From: Bacteroides sp. Marseille-P3684
Lineage (GTDB): Bacteria; Bacteroidota; Bacteroidia; Bacteroidales; Bacteroidaceae
Direction of reading: 5' to 3'
DNA: 64,000 bases
NCBI RefSeq assembly: GCF_900291465.1
Contig: NZ_LT985808.1
Coordinates: 1,706,408-1,770,407 of the forward strand
Position 1 is the stretch's first letter. Each line of letters begins with the position of its first letter. This document shows, one piece after another, positions 1 through 9,360 of this stretch. The notes beneath the pieces were generated by a model, which did not search any database, was not told where the DNA came from, and was given only the letters and a program-made list of their open reading frames with translations. A program made the position numbers and the translations under genes.

Positions 1-428
1 TATGGTATGTTTCAATTACTATCGTTTAATTGTTAGGTTCTGCCCTTCATGCAACTCTATCGACAGCTGCACTACTATGGCGTCTGCTGACTTCTCACGA
101 CAAGCTTTACTCCACTTCTTTCGTAAAAAAAAAAAACTATTCGAAGTGTCCGTGAGACCTCCTCGGATAAGGGCGTTGTCTTTCCATCTTATACCTACTT
201 CATCTACACCGACCGTTCCGAATAGCTATAGGGCTTCGATTTGTTTAGCAATCTTACCCACGGTCATATGCCTTGTATGAAGTTTCTGTTCGTTAGGCCA
301 GATGTTTGCCGACGGCTTCCTTCAGATTTCACCTCGCGATGAACACCCTTGCCTGGGGCTATGTAATTCCCGCTATTAGGGCTTACTCGGGACTTGCACC
401 CGTTAGACAACACTCATGCCGAGCGTAC
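1..428 (-). mobile_element. Group II intron, 5' portion (truncated by window edge)
   Basis: Read on the minus strand this segment resembles domain I of a bacterial group II intron. A GGGTGCAAGTCCC block lies at 389-401, and a GAACAGAAACTTCATACAAGGC-like block (written here only as its core, GAACAGAAACTTC) lies within 270-291. No convincing open frame runs through it, as expected before the domain IV reverse transcriptase/maturase gene, which would lie beyond base 1. The presumed 5' splice end, GTACGC at 428, is close to the usual GUGYG. It sits directly after the T-run of a terminator, the target preferred by group IIC introns. The class cannot be fixed without the RT sequence. A 12-base A/T homopolymer at about 127-138 is odd for a structured RNA. 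Confidence 0.7.
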
Positions 429-429
429 T

Positions 430-464
430 AAAAAAAAAGAAGGTGCGCTTTTTGACACACCTTC
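430..464 (-). terminator. Rho-independent terminator of the 9066-490 operon
   Basis: On the minus strand, GAAGGTGTG and CGCACCTTC form a 9-bp stem (one G-U pair) around an 8-base loop, followed by nine T residues. It lies 26 bp after the stop of the last gene of the operon, and the intron begins immediately beyond the T-run. Confidence 0.85.
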
Positions 465-489
465 TCTCTTTTTGGGATTTAAGGAAGGG

Positions 490-1758
490 TTACTTTACCC
501 GGACGAACTGCAGGCGGAGCGGAGCTTCCAGCATGATGGGGTCTGACCCGTAATCCTTGTACATTTCGTAGACGCCGCTCAGGAAGTCCGTGGGTTCATA
601 GTCGTAGATGGTGCATTCCAGCACGTCCGGGCTACCAGTCTCGCGGAGGATGCGGAAGCCTACGACAGCCTTGCGTATCCGGCTCTGCGTCGCGGAGAAG
701 TTGACGTTGATGTGGTCGAACTCCAGCACGGCGATGTTGGCAAGTTCCCGTCCCATGCCGATTTCCTGGAACTGCTCTTCCCGTTCGTTCAGGAAGGTCA
801 CGGGGCAGGCTGCCGTGAAGTAGTTCTTCAAGCCGCCGGACAGCTTGGGTGTGAACGTGTAGGAGCGGTAGTCCGTTCCCTCGAATACCAGTTGGTCCTC
901 TTCCGTTCCCGTAGGGAAGTTGGAGGTATCCTCGTACCACATGGTCTCCCACCACTCCTTGTTGGTGATGGACCGGAACGCCCATGTGCCGGAGATGTTG
1001 TAGGCTCCCTGTACATTGATTTGTATTGTCGGGTTGCCGCCGTTGCCATAGCCGGGCATCTCTCCCAGGCGGAGTACCAGTCGGTCCTTGCCCGGTTCGT
1101 GCTTCAGGAAGCGCAACGCGACGCTGCCTTCATACCGCCCTTTGGGTATCTTGGCGAAGGGACCGTTGACAAACTCGAAATGTACCCCTTCGACAGCCGT
1201 TGAAGAGGGGTCGACCTCAATGGGATAGGTGAGGGCGGCAGGCGTCTTGTAGACACCACCGCTCATCTTCTCCAGCTGGATGCTGAAGTTGCCGCTCAGC
1301 GTGAGGAGGTCGGTGTTCCTTTTAAAGGAGGCAATGACCGTGTTTTTCCCCATCAGCTCGACGACGGTGTAGTTGAGCAGTCCCAGGACAAAGCCTTGCG
1401 GGGCGGCGTGCCGGTCGAGGTTGAGCGTCAGTTCGCTCCCTTCATCGCCGATGCTCTCTTCGATGCGTGTGAAGGTGACCGTTGCTTCCTGTTCGCCGGG
1501 CTTGAAGGTGAAGGCATGAGCAGACAGCGTGTAGTCTGTCCCTTCCACTGCCTTGCCGTAGAGGGTGAACGGGATGACCACCTCCGTTGCTGTCGGTTCT
1601 TCCGCCACGAGTTTCACCTCGGTGCTTCCTTTCGCCAGTGCATAGTGCATCTTGTCCAGGTTGATTTGCGGGAGGTCTGCCGGACGTTTGTCGTCCGATG
1701 AGCATGCCGTGCCCAGCAACAGGCAGAGCAGCCAGACCACGAATGAGAGTTGTTTCAT
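490..1758 (-). CDS. Calx-beta/DUF4843-like surface lipoprotein
   Basis: This is a 422-residue lipoprotein. A hydrophobic leader ends at Cys19, followed by SSDDK, an acidic stretch of the kind that sends Bacteroidales lipoproteins to the cell surface. Two similar beta-sandwich-like segments (about residues 58-115 and 176-232) each carry an AVEG-(T/V)-(D/H)-(Y/F) turn. The same turn (AGVHY or PGVHY) occurs in the DUF4843-like lipoproteins near the other end of the window. It is the last gene of the peptidase-SusC-SusD operon, so a role as an accessory surface binding protein of that importer is likely. No catalytic motif is visible and the ligand is unknown. Confidence 0.7.
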   Translation of the reverse strand: MKQLSFVVWLLCLLLGTACSSDDKRPADLPQINLDKMHYALAKGSTEVKLVAEEPTATEVVIPFTLYGKAVEGTDYTLSAHAFTFKPGEQEATVTFTRIEESIGDEGSELTLNLDRHAAPQGFVLGLLNYTVVELMGKNTVIASFKRNTDLLTLSGNFSIQLEKMSGGVYKTPAALTYPIEVDPSSTAVEGVHFEFVNGPFAKIPKGRYEGSVALRFLKHEPGKDRLVLRLGEMPGYGNGGNPTIQINVQGAYNISGTWAFRSITNKEWWETMWYEDTSNFPTGTEEDQLVFEGTDYRSYTFTPKLSGGLKNYFTAACPVTFLNEREEQFQEIGMGRELANIAVLEFDHINVNFSATQSRIRKAVVGFRILRETGSPDVLECTIYDYEPTDFLSGVYEMYKDYGSDPIMLEAPLRLQFVRVK

Positions 1759-1765
1759 ACGCTGT

Positions 1766-1984
1766 TCAGTTTTGAGGGTTGGAGATGCCGGCCTCGTATT
1801 CCGTACGGATGCTGTCGACGATGGCGTTTTCCTCGGCGTTCAGGAGGACCGGGTCGGGAATCTTATAGTTGGTCGATGCCGCTTCATCGCGTGGCGGCAG
1901 TTCGTTGATGTCTTCGCAGGCTGACAGCAGCGACATGCCGGCAGACAGGAGGACGATGCAGGACAGTATGACAGATGTTTTCAT
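1766..1984 (-). CDS. Small lipoprotein, 72 aa, unknown function
   Basis: A short lipoprotein with a signal sequence ending at Cys23 (LLSAC) and about 50 residues of polar mature sequence rich in Glu, Asp and Asn. It sits between SusD and the 422-residue lipoprotein with 7 bp to its downstream neighbour, so it is almost certainly co-transcribed. I do not recognise a family. Its position suggests a small accessory subunit of the SusCD complex, but this is inference. Confidence 0.65.
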   Translation of the reverse strand: MKTSVILSCIVLLSAGMSLLSACEDINELPPRDEAASTNYKIPDPVLLNAEENAIVDSIRTEYEAGISNPQN

Positions 1985-2025
1985 AAGCTTGTTTTATTAG
2001 CGTGTTGATAATCGGGTGGGAGTTC

Positions 2026-3435
2026 TCAGTAGCTGACTCGCTCGGTGTAGCCGGGGTTCTGCTTCAGCCCGTCTACAATCAGCAGGTCTTTGGCAGGGAT
2101 GGGGAAGGTGTACATGTGCACCTGTGTGGTGTACTTCCTTCCGTTGTAGGCGGTCCAGTATTCGGGGGTGCCGTTCCGTTTCAGCTCAAAGAAGCGGTCG
2201 CTCTCCAGGTAGAGCTCCTTGCGCCGCTCGCTCAGGATGAGACCCAGCAAGGGGGTGACGGCTTTCCCGGTGGCATCCTGCCGTATGATTTCCAGGGAGG
2301 GAACGGGAGGCAGACTGTCCATGGTCAGGTCCCGGTAGTCGCTGATGCGGTGTCGGCGGAAGTTGTTGATTGCCTTGAGGGCTTCCGCTTCACGTCCCAG
2401 GTGATACTGGCATTCCGCTTCCATCAGGGCAAACTCGGCGGCACGCATGCCACAGAACACCGGCTTTGTGTTGATGCGCTTGGCGGTGAACCAGAGCTTA
2501 TAGCGTATGTCGCGCTCGCGCTCGTCGGGAGGGAACTGGGAGATGAGCCGCTTGCTCACCGGACGGTACTGCAAGGGGGCGAGCAGGAGCTGTTCGTCGG
2601 AAGCGGCATCCTTCGCCATGAGTTGGTATGACTTGATGAGCTGGTTTCCCGTGAGCTCGGTCGAGGTGGCAATCATGTGAGTGTAGGCTTCCCCTTCCAC
2701 CAGCGGATGGCTGCGCAGTAGCTCTTGGGCGAGAGGCAGTGCCTGTCCCCACTGTTCGCTCCAGAAGTAGAGGCGTGCCAGATAGCCTTTGCAGACATCC
2801 TCGGTGAAGCGGAAGAGCGGGTTGCTGATGTGGTAGCCGATGGCCTCCTTCAGGTCGCTCTCAATCTGTCCGATGGTTTCCTGCAGGGTGCTGCGCAACG
2901 GCTTTGCCTCCATGTCGAAGCTGGTGACCAGGGGGACTCCCTGCTGGCTGTCGAACTTCCCGGCTTCCGGCGCCTCGCAATACAGACGCATCAGCTGGTA
3001 GTAGGCGGTGCCGCGCAGGGCATAGGCGGTGCCACGTGTCAGGTTGGCTTCTTCGGTCCCGTCCTCCTTCATCTCGTGGATGGCCAGGTTACAGTCCCGT
3101 ATGATGGCATACAGGTCGCGGTAGTCATATCCCCGGCTGACCGAGTAGGCGGCTTCACCCAGATAGATGGGCAGGGTGGAGCCGGCGGCGGAGGTCAGGC
3201 AGTTCTCGAAGTCGTCGCCGCATCCCGTGTCCCACATTGCCGTGGATGAGATGTTGCCGATGAGCAGTGCGTCATTGCCGATGTCGATGTTGTTCAGGTG
3301 GTTGTGTATCAGGGCGGAGAACTCCTCGGCGGTCTTGGGGATGGTGCGTCCGTAAGGCTTGATGTCGAGGTATCCGCTGCACGAGTAGCAGCTCAGTGCC
3401 GCCAGCAGGCAACCGATGTAATGTATGGCTTTCAT
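2026..3435 (-). CDS. SusD/RagB-like nutrient-binding lipoprotein
   Basis: A 469-residue SusD-family outer-membrane lipoprotein with a lipobox at Cys19. It has the typical SusD start (CSGYLDIKPYGRTIPKT) and TPR-like helices including LRGTAYYQLMRLYCEAP, where the family places a conserved ALRA-Y motif. The C-terminal region (ILSERRKELYLESDRFFELKRN) matches the usual ERR-EL-E--R-FDLKR pattern. SusD proteins cap the SusC barrel and bind the ligand. The partner SusC lies 12 bp upstream, and the leading gene of the operon is a peptidase, so the ligand is more likely oligopeptide (as for RagAB) than glycan. Confidence 0.92.
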   Translation of the reverse strand: MKAIHYIGCLLAALSCYSCSGYLDIKPYGRTIPKTAEEFSALIHNHLNNIDIGNDALLIGNISSTAMWDTGCGDDFENCLTSAAGSTLPIYLGEAAYSVSRGYDYRDLYAIIRDCNLAIHEMKEDGTEEANLTRGTAYALRGTAYYQLMRLYCEAPEAGKFDSQQGVPLVTSFDMEAKPLRSTLQETIGQIESDLKEAIGYHISNPLFRFTEDVCKGYLARLYFWSEQWGQALPLAQELLRSHPLVEGEAYTHMIATSTELTGNQLIKSYQLMAKDAASDEQLLLAPLQYRPVSKRLISQFPPDERERDIRYKLWFTAKRINTKPVFCGMRAAEFALMEAECQYHLGREAEALKAINNFRRHRISDYRDLTMDSLPPVPSLEIIRQDATGKAVTPLLGLILSERRKELYLESDRFFELKRNGTPEYWTAYNGRKYTTQVHMYTFPIPAKDLLIVDGLKQNPGYTERVSY

Positions 3436-3447
3436 AAGATGTTCAGT

Positions 3448-6400
3448 TTAGAATCCGACAGATACTCCCATCGTGTAAGTGCGCGGGATGGGATAGACCG
3501 CGCCCGGTGTCTCGGGGTCGATGCCCGAGTAGTTCGTCAGCGTGAAGAGGTTGTTTAGGGTGAACGACACGTTCAGCGAGGTGAGCGGGGTACGCTTCAT
3601 CCACTTGCCTCCGAAGTTGTAGCTCAGCATCAGGGAGTTCAGCTTGAAGTAGGAGACGCTCTCCATCATCGAGGCACGGGTGATGGAACTCTGGGTAATC
3701 ATGTAGTTGTCCAGCCCCAGGTCTTCGCCGAAGGCATCGATGATGCGGGGATAACCGTCCGTGACAGGATGGTCCGCAGTCCAACGGTGGACGACATCCG
3801 ACTTGACATTGAGGAAGTTGCGATACAGGTCGTTCTCGGATGTGGGAGGATACTCCTGGGTACGTCCTGTCAGGAGGCCGTAGTTGGCAGGGCTTTGCAC
3901 CTCGTTGACCACTTTCCCGTGGATGGAGTATGAGCCGCCCAAGTGGAGGCTGAAGCCTTTGTAGCCTGCCGAGAGCGAGTAGCCGCCATTGACGGGTGCT
4001 GTCGACGTGCCCAGGTAGAAGGCATAGTTCTCCGACTTCTTGCGGTCGGCGGCGGTGTTCAGTTCCACATCCGGACGCACCTCGTAGGTATAGATGCCCG
4101 TTCGTCGGTCAATGCCTTGGACCTTGCCGCTGACGATGGAGCCGAGCGGATAACCCACGTAGTTGCTCTGGAAGATGCTGGGATTGGGTGTGTCGTACCG
4201 CAGTAGCTTGTTGCGGTTGTATGCCAGGTTGGCGGACAGTGACAGGCGCCAGTCCTTGCTCTCGATGAGGCGGGCGTTCAGGCTCACCTCCGCTCCCTGG
4301 TTCAGCAGTTCGGAGGTGTTGTAGCTCTGGGAGGAGAAGCCGGTGGTGTAGGGGACATCGACCTGGGAGACGGCGTCGCGTGTACGGCGGTCGTAGATTT
4401 CTCCGGAGAGGTGCAGCCGTTCGTTGAAGAGTCCCAGGTCGACCGACAGCTTCATGTCCCGTGTCTTCTCCCAACGCAGGTGCGGGTTGGGGGCGTTCTT
4501 GATGTAGCCCAGCCGGTAGGCACCCTCTCCCGTACGGCGGAACTGGTTGAGGTAGTCCATCACCAGCTGCGGGTAGACTGACTTGTTGATGTTGCCGGTG
4601 TAGCCGAAGGCGGCACGCAGCGTCAGGCTGCTCACTGTCGGCTTCAATGCCTGCATGAAGGACTCCTGTCCGACGTTCCACCCCAATCCCAGCGAGCCGG
4701 TCGGGCTGAACTGTTCGTCCTTGCCGAAGTTGTTCGAGCCGTCCGTACGGGTGGTGAAGCTCAGGATGTAGCGGTTCAGCAGCACGTAGTCCATCGAGAA
4801 GTAGAACGAGGCGAAGGCGTCCTCCTGGATGCTCTGTCCCGACAGCCCGTCCATGATGGCGGCATAGGACAGCAGCTGTCCGTAGTCGGTCTTCTGGTCG
4901 GGTGGGTAGACCGGCATGGCGGAGTTGCCCGATACGGGGTCATAGCCGTAACGCTTCTCATAGATGGCCTTGGCATACTGTCCGCGTATCTCCGCACCAC
5001 CCAGCAGGCTGAGGTAATGGGTGTCCCCGATAGTGAGGAAGTAGTGGAGCTGTCCGCGCAGGTTGTAGTTGGTGTTGTAGGCGGCGTTCTGGCGGATGGA
5101 GCCGTACCGGCGCTTCGACTGGTCGTTGTGTCCCTCGAAGGGGCGGTCCATCCATGCCGCGTAGGTGTTCTCGCCGATGTAGTTGTCGGCATGATTGGAG
5201 ACGTAGCCGAAGGAGCCCAGTCCCTCGAACGTCAGGTTCTCCAGCAGCTTCACGCTCAGGCTGGCGATGAGGGAGGAGGTGAAGTTCCTGTCCTTTGCAT
5301 ACGTCTCATCCATCTCGCGCAGGATGTTGAACCCCTCTTCGGGCAGGGGCAGCTCATACTGCCGGTTCGTAATCCTCAGGTGGTGGTAGGTGCGGTCTGC
5401 CGCATACGAGCCGTCGTCGTTGTAGGGGCGTTCGTAGGGGTTGGCAAAGTAGGCATACTGGAACGGGTCGATGCCGGCAGCCGAGTCGTTCGCCTTCTGC
5501 ATGCTCATGTCGAGCGACACGCCCAGCTTCACCCGTTTGTTGGGCTGCATGTCCATCTTGGCGCTGACGTTGTAGCGGTCGTAGCTGGTCTTCTTCACCA
5601 GTCCGTTGTTCCGGTCATAGCCGAACGACACGTAGTAGGTACTCTTCTCTGAACCGCCGGAGAGCGAGAGGTAGTGGCTCTGGGACACCGGACTGCGGAA
5701 GAGCTCCTTGAACCAGTCGGTGGAGTGTTCGCCCAGGGCGGCGATGGCGGCGTCCTGTTCCTCCCGGCTCATTCCTGCGTAGGTGTCATATCCGGAGCGT
5801 ATCATGCCCACGATGCCGATGACCGGATAGATGCCGTTGTTGGACTCACGGTTGGCATAGCGTTCGGCGGAGAACTCGTCCCACAGCTCCTGTTCCCAGG
5901 CGAGCTTCTGTCGGGAGTTCATCAGTCCGGCATCGCGCGACGGCGCAGTGACCACCGACACGTTGGCGGAGTAGTTCACCTGCATCTTGCCTTCCTGACC
6001 GCGCTTGGTCGTTACCACGATGACGCCGCCTGCAGCCCGGGAGCCGTAGATGGCGGCAGCCGACGCATCCTTCAGTACGGTCACCGAAGCGATGTCGTTC
6101 GGGTTGATGCCCGCGATGCCGTTGCTGAAGATGTCGCTGAAGTCCTCTGCCCGCAGCTGGCTGCTGGCTATCTTGGGCAGGTCATGTTGCAGGGGGACTC
6201 CGTCGACCACCCACAGCGGGTCGGCGTTGCCCGTGATGGTGTTGGTTCCGCGGATGCGGATGCGGGCGGTCTGTCCCGGACGTCCCGAGACAGCCTTCAC
6301 GTCGACGCCGGCAATCTTGCCTTGCAGCAGCATGTCGAGGTTGGCGGTCGGTGCGCCTTTCAGGTCCTCGGCGGTGAGTGTCTTCAGTGAGCCGGTCGTG

Positions 6401-6768
6401 CGGTTCTTGGTCGTCCGCGAATAGCCCGTGATGACCACCTGGTCAAGCTCCGATGACTCCTCGGTGAGCATGATGTGTCCGGTCAGTGCCCGGGTCACAC
6501 GCATCGAGTACGGCTTCATGCCGATGTACTGGATTTCGAGCAGTGCGTTGTACCGGACCTGGATGTGTACCAGCCCTTGTCCGTCGGCGATGGCTGCCGG
6601 TGTCCCTTCCACTTTGACGGTGGCTCCGGGCAGGGGTGTGTTGTCGGCGCTCACGATGACGATTCGCACGGGAATCATTTGCTGCGTGTCCGGTGTCTGG
6701 GCATACAGTCCGGCGGCTGCCAGGTTGCAGCAAAGGAGCGTCAGTGTGGGTAGATGGTTGATTCTCAT
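3448..6768 (-). CDS. SusC/RagA-like TonB-dependent outer-membrane transporter
   Basis: A 1106-residue SusC-family transporter. Order: signal peptide to about residue 24 (YAQ), a carboxypeptidase-regulatory-like beta-sandwich (about 33-105), a TonB plug and a C-terminal barrel. The plug hallmarks include VITGYSRTTKNRTTGS, IRGTNTITG with PLWVVDGVP, and VTVLKDASAAAIYGSRAAG followed by VIVVTTKRG. There is no STN domain, so direct FecR/ECF sigma signalling is not expected. It follows the S9 peptidase by 15 bp and precedes SusD by 12 bp. Together they form an energised importer, probably for peptides released by the peptidase. Confidence 0.93.
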   Translation of the reverse strand: MRINHLPTLTLLCCNLAAAGLYAQTPDTQQMIPVRIVIVSADNTPLPGATVKVEGTPAAIADGQGLVHIQVRYNALLEIQYIGMKPYSMRVTRALTGHIMLTEESSELDQVVITGYSRTTKNRTTGSLKTLTAEDLKGAPTANLDMLLQGKIAGVDVKAVSGRPGQTARIRIRGTNTITGNADPLWVVDGVPLQHDLPKIASSQLRAEDFSDIFSNGIAGINPNDIASVTVLKDASAAAIYGSRAAGGVIVVTTKRGQEGKMQVNYSANVSVVTAPSRDAGLMNSRQKLAWEQELWDEFSAERYANRESNNGIYPVIGIVGMIRSGYDTYAGMSREEQDAAIAALGEHSTDWFKELFRSPVSQSHYLSLSGGSEKSTYYVSFGYDRNNGLVKKTSYDRYNVSAKMDMQPNKRVKLGVSLDMSMQKANDSAAGIDPFQYAYFANPYERPYNDDGSYAADRTYHHLRITNRQYELPLPEEGFNILREMDETYAKDRNFTSSLIASLSVKLLENLTFEGLGSFGYVSNHADNYIGENTYAAWMDRPFEGHNDQSKRRYGSIRQNAAYNTNYNLRGQLHYFLTIGDTHYLSLLGGAEIRGQYAKAIYEKRYGYDPVSGNSAMPVYPPDQKTDYGQLLSYAAIMDGLSGQSIQEDAFASFYFSMDYVLLNRYILSFTTRTDGSNNFGKDEQFSPTGSLGLGWNVGQESFMQALKPTVSSLTLRAAFGYTGNINKSVYPQLVMDYLNQFRRTGEGAYRLGYIKNAPNPHLRWEKTRDMKLSVDLGLFNERLHLSGEIYDRRTRDAVSQVDVPYTTGFSSQSYNTSELLNQGAEVSLNARLIESKDWRLSLSANLAYNRNKLLRYDTPNPSIFQSNYVGYPLGSIVSGKVQGIDRRTGIYTYEVRPDVELNTAADRKKSENYAFYLGTSTAPVNGGYSLSAGYKGFSLHLGGSYSIHGKVVNEVQSPANYGLLTGRTQEYPPTSENDLYRNFLNVKSDVVHRWTADHPVTDGYPRIIDAFGEDLGLDNYMITQSSITRASMMESVSYFKLNSLMLSYNFGGKWMKRTPLTSLNVSFTLNNLFTLTNYSGIDPETPGAVYPIPRTYTMGVSVGF

Positions 6769-6783
6769 AAGCCCTCTCTATGG

Positions 6784-9066
6784 TTAGTGGTGATTAATTA
6801 TGTCGATGTCTCGTCGCGCGGGGTGCAACAGGTGCTCCACGAAGTAGTAGCGTATCAGGTTCAGGTAGTAGTCGTCCATCACGCCGTGGTCCTTTCCCGG
6901 CAGGATGAAGAAGTCGAACCGCTTGTGTGCCTGTATCAGGGCGTGTGCCATCCGGTAGGTCGACGAGGGAGGCACGTTCCGGTCCATGTCGCCGGTGATG
7001 AGCAGCAGGTCGCCTTGCAGCCGGTCGGCAAGCTCCATGTTCGTGGGGATGTGCGTGTGGAACCGGGTGCGGTGGTCCACGCTGTCGGTCTCTGCGGTGA
7101 CGCCGTGGAAGGTCTCTCCCCACCACTGGATGTAGATGTTGTTGTCGTGGTTGCCCGAGGCGGCGACGCCGACCTTGAAGAAGTGCGGGTAGGTGAGCAT
7201 GGCGGCTACGGTCTGGAAAGCACCTCCCGAGTGTCCGTAGATGCCTATCCGGTCGAGGTCGATGAACGGGTAACGGGATGCCAGTTCCTCCACCACATGA
7301 CGGGTGTCCGGGAGCGGATAGTCGCGCAGGTTGCCGTAGCCGTAACAGTAGAAGTCACGTCCACGCAGTGGGGAACTGCCGCGGACCGACACGTTGATGA
7401 CCACGAACCCGAGTTCGGCAAGCGACTGGTTCCCGTTGTCGTCGACAACGAACGACAAGGGCAGCTGGTCGTCCTGCGGACCGGGATAGACATTGGTGAT
7501 GAGGGGATACTTGCGTGCCGGGTCCAGTGTGGAGGGCACGTACATCACCCCGTACAGGTCCGTCACCCCGTCGGCAGCTTTTACCTTCACGAGGGTAGGC
7601 GGTTGCCAGCCGGCTGCCCGCAGGGCGGATTCGTCCATGCGGTCCACCTCGAAGCTCCGTGACGGATGGTCGATGGAGAGGACACGCACCGTCGGCGGAC
7701 AGTCCACCCGCGAACAACGGTCGATGGCATAGCGTCCGTCGTGGGACAGTGACAGCTCGTGGTTGCCGTTGCCGGGGGTGAGCAATACCTGACGCGTGCC
7801 GTCCAGGCTTGCCTTATAATAATAGGTATAGCACGGGTTCACCTGCGTGTCCTCACCGTAGCCGGCAAAGAGCAGTTCGTTCCGTACCGTGTCCACGCGG
7901 ACGATACGTCCTGCCACCAGTCGGTCACCCCGGGTGACACGGTGCAGCAGACGACCTTCGCCGTCGTAAAGGTAGTAGTTCCCCCGTCCGGTACGTTCCG
8001 ACCACCAGAGGATGTTCCGTCCCTGGCGGAAGACCAGGTGGTTCATCAGCGTGAGGTTGATATGCGGACGGGTGGTTTCGGAAATCAGTTCGTCGACCGT
8101 GCCGTCGGCGAGGTTGACCCGGCACAGGTCAATGCAGTCGGCTGTCCGGCTGCAGCGGGTGAAGTAGAGCGCCTCTCCGGTGCTGAAGTGGTCCAGCTCC
8201 ACGGTCTGGTCGGGATACTTGTCGATGGGGAGGAGGCGTGCCTCGTCCGTGTCGGCGTTGTACCAGAACAGGCGGTAGCGGCGTACCCCCTCATCGCCCG
8301 GCATGGGCATCTGGAAGGTGAGGGTCTGCGGACGTCCCTTGCCCAGGGAGTTGATGAGGCTGATGTCCTGTACCTCGCTCATGTCCTGCAACAGGCACAC
8401 GTAGCGGTGCCCCATCCAGCTGCCTCGGGTGTTCGACGGCACGGTGTCCACACAGGCACGGTAGGTGTAGGAGGCTCCCTCCCTGCCGTCGGTTGTGAGG
8501 CGTCGTACTGTCCCGGTCCGGTTGTTACACACGTAGAGGTCATGCCCGCTCCCCAGCATGGTGAAGGCGGAGTCCGCCGAATGGCAGGTCTGTCTGAAAC
8601 GGGGAGGCACTCCTTCGGTGTCGGGCTGTTCGTCAGTGAAGGCAAGCGTGCCCCGGCGGAGGTCATAGACGAGCGTTCCCTTCCGGTGACGGAGGAAGAA
8701 GCGGCGGACATCGCCCCGGTTGAAAGTCAGTCCGTGAAGGCGGAAGTCGTTGCGGTCGAGGCTGTCACCCGTCAGGGAGACATAGCGGGCGGTAAAGGCA
8801 GTGACATCCTTCACCATCGGAATCTTGCGCCCGTTGCGTGCATCCACGAGATAGTAGCGCGTGGAGTCGCCTTTCCGCACGTTGTAGTAGAAAAAGGGAC
8901 AGCCGTTCATCCACGTCGGGTAGATGCAACGCCCTGCTATGCAAGGTTCCCAGGCGGAAGCGGAATGCTGCTCCACCCTGTCCCAGTCAATGGTCTGCCC
9001 ATGGAGGCCGGGCAGGCAGGCCGTCATCACAAACAGGACGATGGCACGGATTACTCCTCTATACAT
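6784..9066 (-). CDS. S9 family (dipeptidyl peptidase IV-like) serine peptidase
   Basis: A 760-residue secreted peptidase with a signal peptide (about 1-24, ending LHGQ). An N-terminal beta-propeller-like region (about 60-480) is followed by an alpha/beta-hydrolase domain (about 510-760). The catalytic residues are readable: Ser613 in GHSGG, Asp695 in GDMDRNV and His727 in KDHG. The Asp-His spacing of 32 equals that of mammalian DPP4 and the Ser-Asp spacing (82) is close to its 78. The family removes N-terminal dipeptides, often after proline; the exact specificity is not decided by sequence. It is the first gene of the operon ending at 490, which supports a peptide-scavenging role in the periplasm or at the surface. 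Confidence 0.9.
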   Translation of the reverse strand: MYRGVIRAIVLFVMTACLPGLHGQTIDWDRVEQHSASAWEPCIAGRCIYPTWMNGCPFFYYNVRKGDSTRYYLVDARNGRKIPMVKDVTAFTARYVSLTGDSLDRNDFRLHGLTFNRGDVRRFFLRHRKGTLVYDLRRGTLAFTDEQPDTEGVPPRFRQTCHSADSAFTMLGSGHDLYVCNNRTGTVRRLTTDGREGASYTYRACVDTVPSNTRGSWMGHRYVCLLQDMSEVQDISLINSLGKGRPQTLTFQMPMPGDEGVRRYRLFWYNADTDEARLLPIDKYPDQTVELDHFSTGEALYFTRCSRTADCIDLCRVNLADGTVDELISETTRPHINLTLMNHLVFRQGRNILWWSERTGRGNYYLYDGEGRLLHRVTRGDRLVAGRIVRVDTVRNELLFAGYGEDTQVNPCYTYYYKASLDGTRQVLLTPGNGNHELSLSHDGRYAIDRCSRVDCPPTVRVLSIDHPSRSFEVDRMDESALRAAGWQPPTLVKVKAADGVTDLYGVMYVPSTLDPARKYPLITNVYPGPQDDQLPLSFVVDDNGNQSLAELGFVVINVSVRGSSPLRGRDFYCYGYGNLRDYPLPDTRHVVEELASRYPFIDLDRIGIYGHSGGAFQTVAAMLTYPHFFKVGVAASGNHDNNIYIQWWGETFHGVTAETDSVDHRTRFHTHIPTNMELADRLQGDLLLITGDMDRNVPPSSTYRMAHALIQAHKRFDFFILPGKDHGVMDDYYLNLIRYYFVEHLLHPARRDIDIINHH

Positions 9067-9360
9067 ATATGGGTGTTATTAGTTGTCGGTAGACAAGTGG
9101 GCGAGGGGAGTGGCAACTCGTTTTCCCTCATCCGCTAATAAAACTGCTCAAAGATAAATTTATGTTTTAATACTACTTATGTTTATACGTTATTTAACTA
9201 AATATTCCTTCCGGTTTCCTAAAATGGATTGCTAGTTGCTTGTTGTTTAGCGGAAGTTTCTTTGTGTTGGTGTCGCATTTGCTGTTTTCGTTTCTATTAT
9301 ACGGATGTTTTTGTCAGGAAAACGGAATAGTCAGAAAGCCGTTTGACTGTCCGGGTATCA
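9067..9360. other. Intergenic stretch, promoter side of the peptidase operon
   Basis: AT-rich spacer between the peptidase start and repeat copy A. Apart from the -7 candidate I see no conserved structure and no credible gene. The open frame starting at 9240 runs into the repeat and has no recognisable product. Confidence 0.5.
9149..9156 (-). promoter_or_regulatory. Putative -7 element upstream of the S9 peptidase operon
   Basis: TATCTTTG on the minus strand, matching the Bacteroidetes -7 consensus TAnnTTTG, 83 bp upstream of the peptidase start. No clear TTTG -33 element is present at the usual spacing, so support is partial. Confidence 0.4.

Noticed and set aside
1-428. Ribosomal RNA or tRNA fragment
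   Set aside because: Blocks such as GGGTGCAAGTCCC fit group II intron domain I. No rRNA signature or cloverleaf with CCA-end geometry was found.
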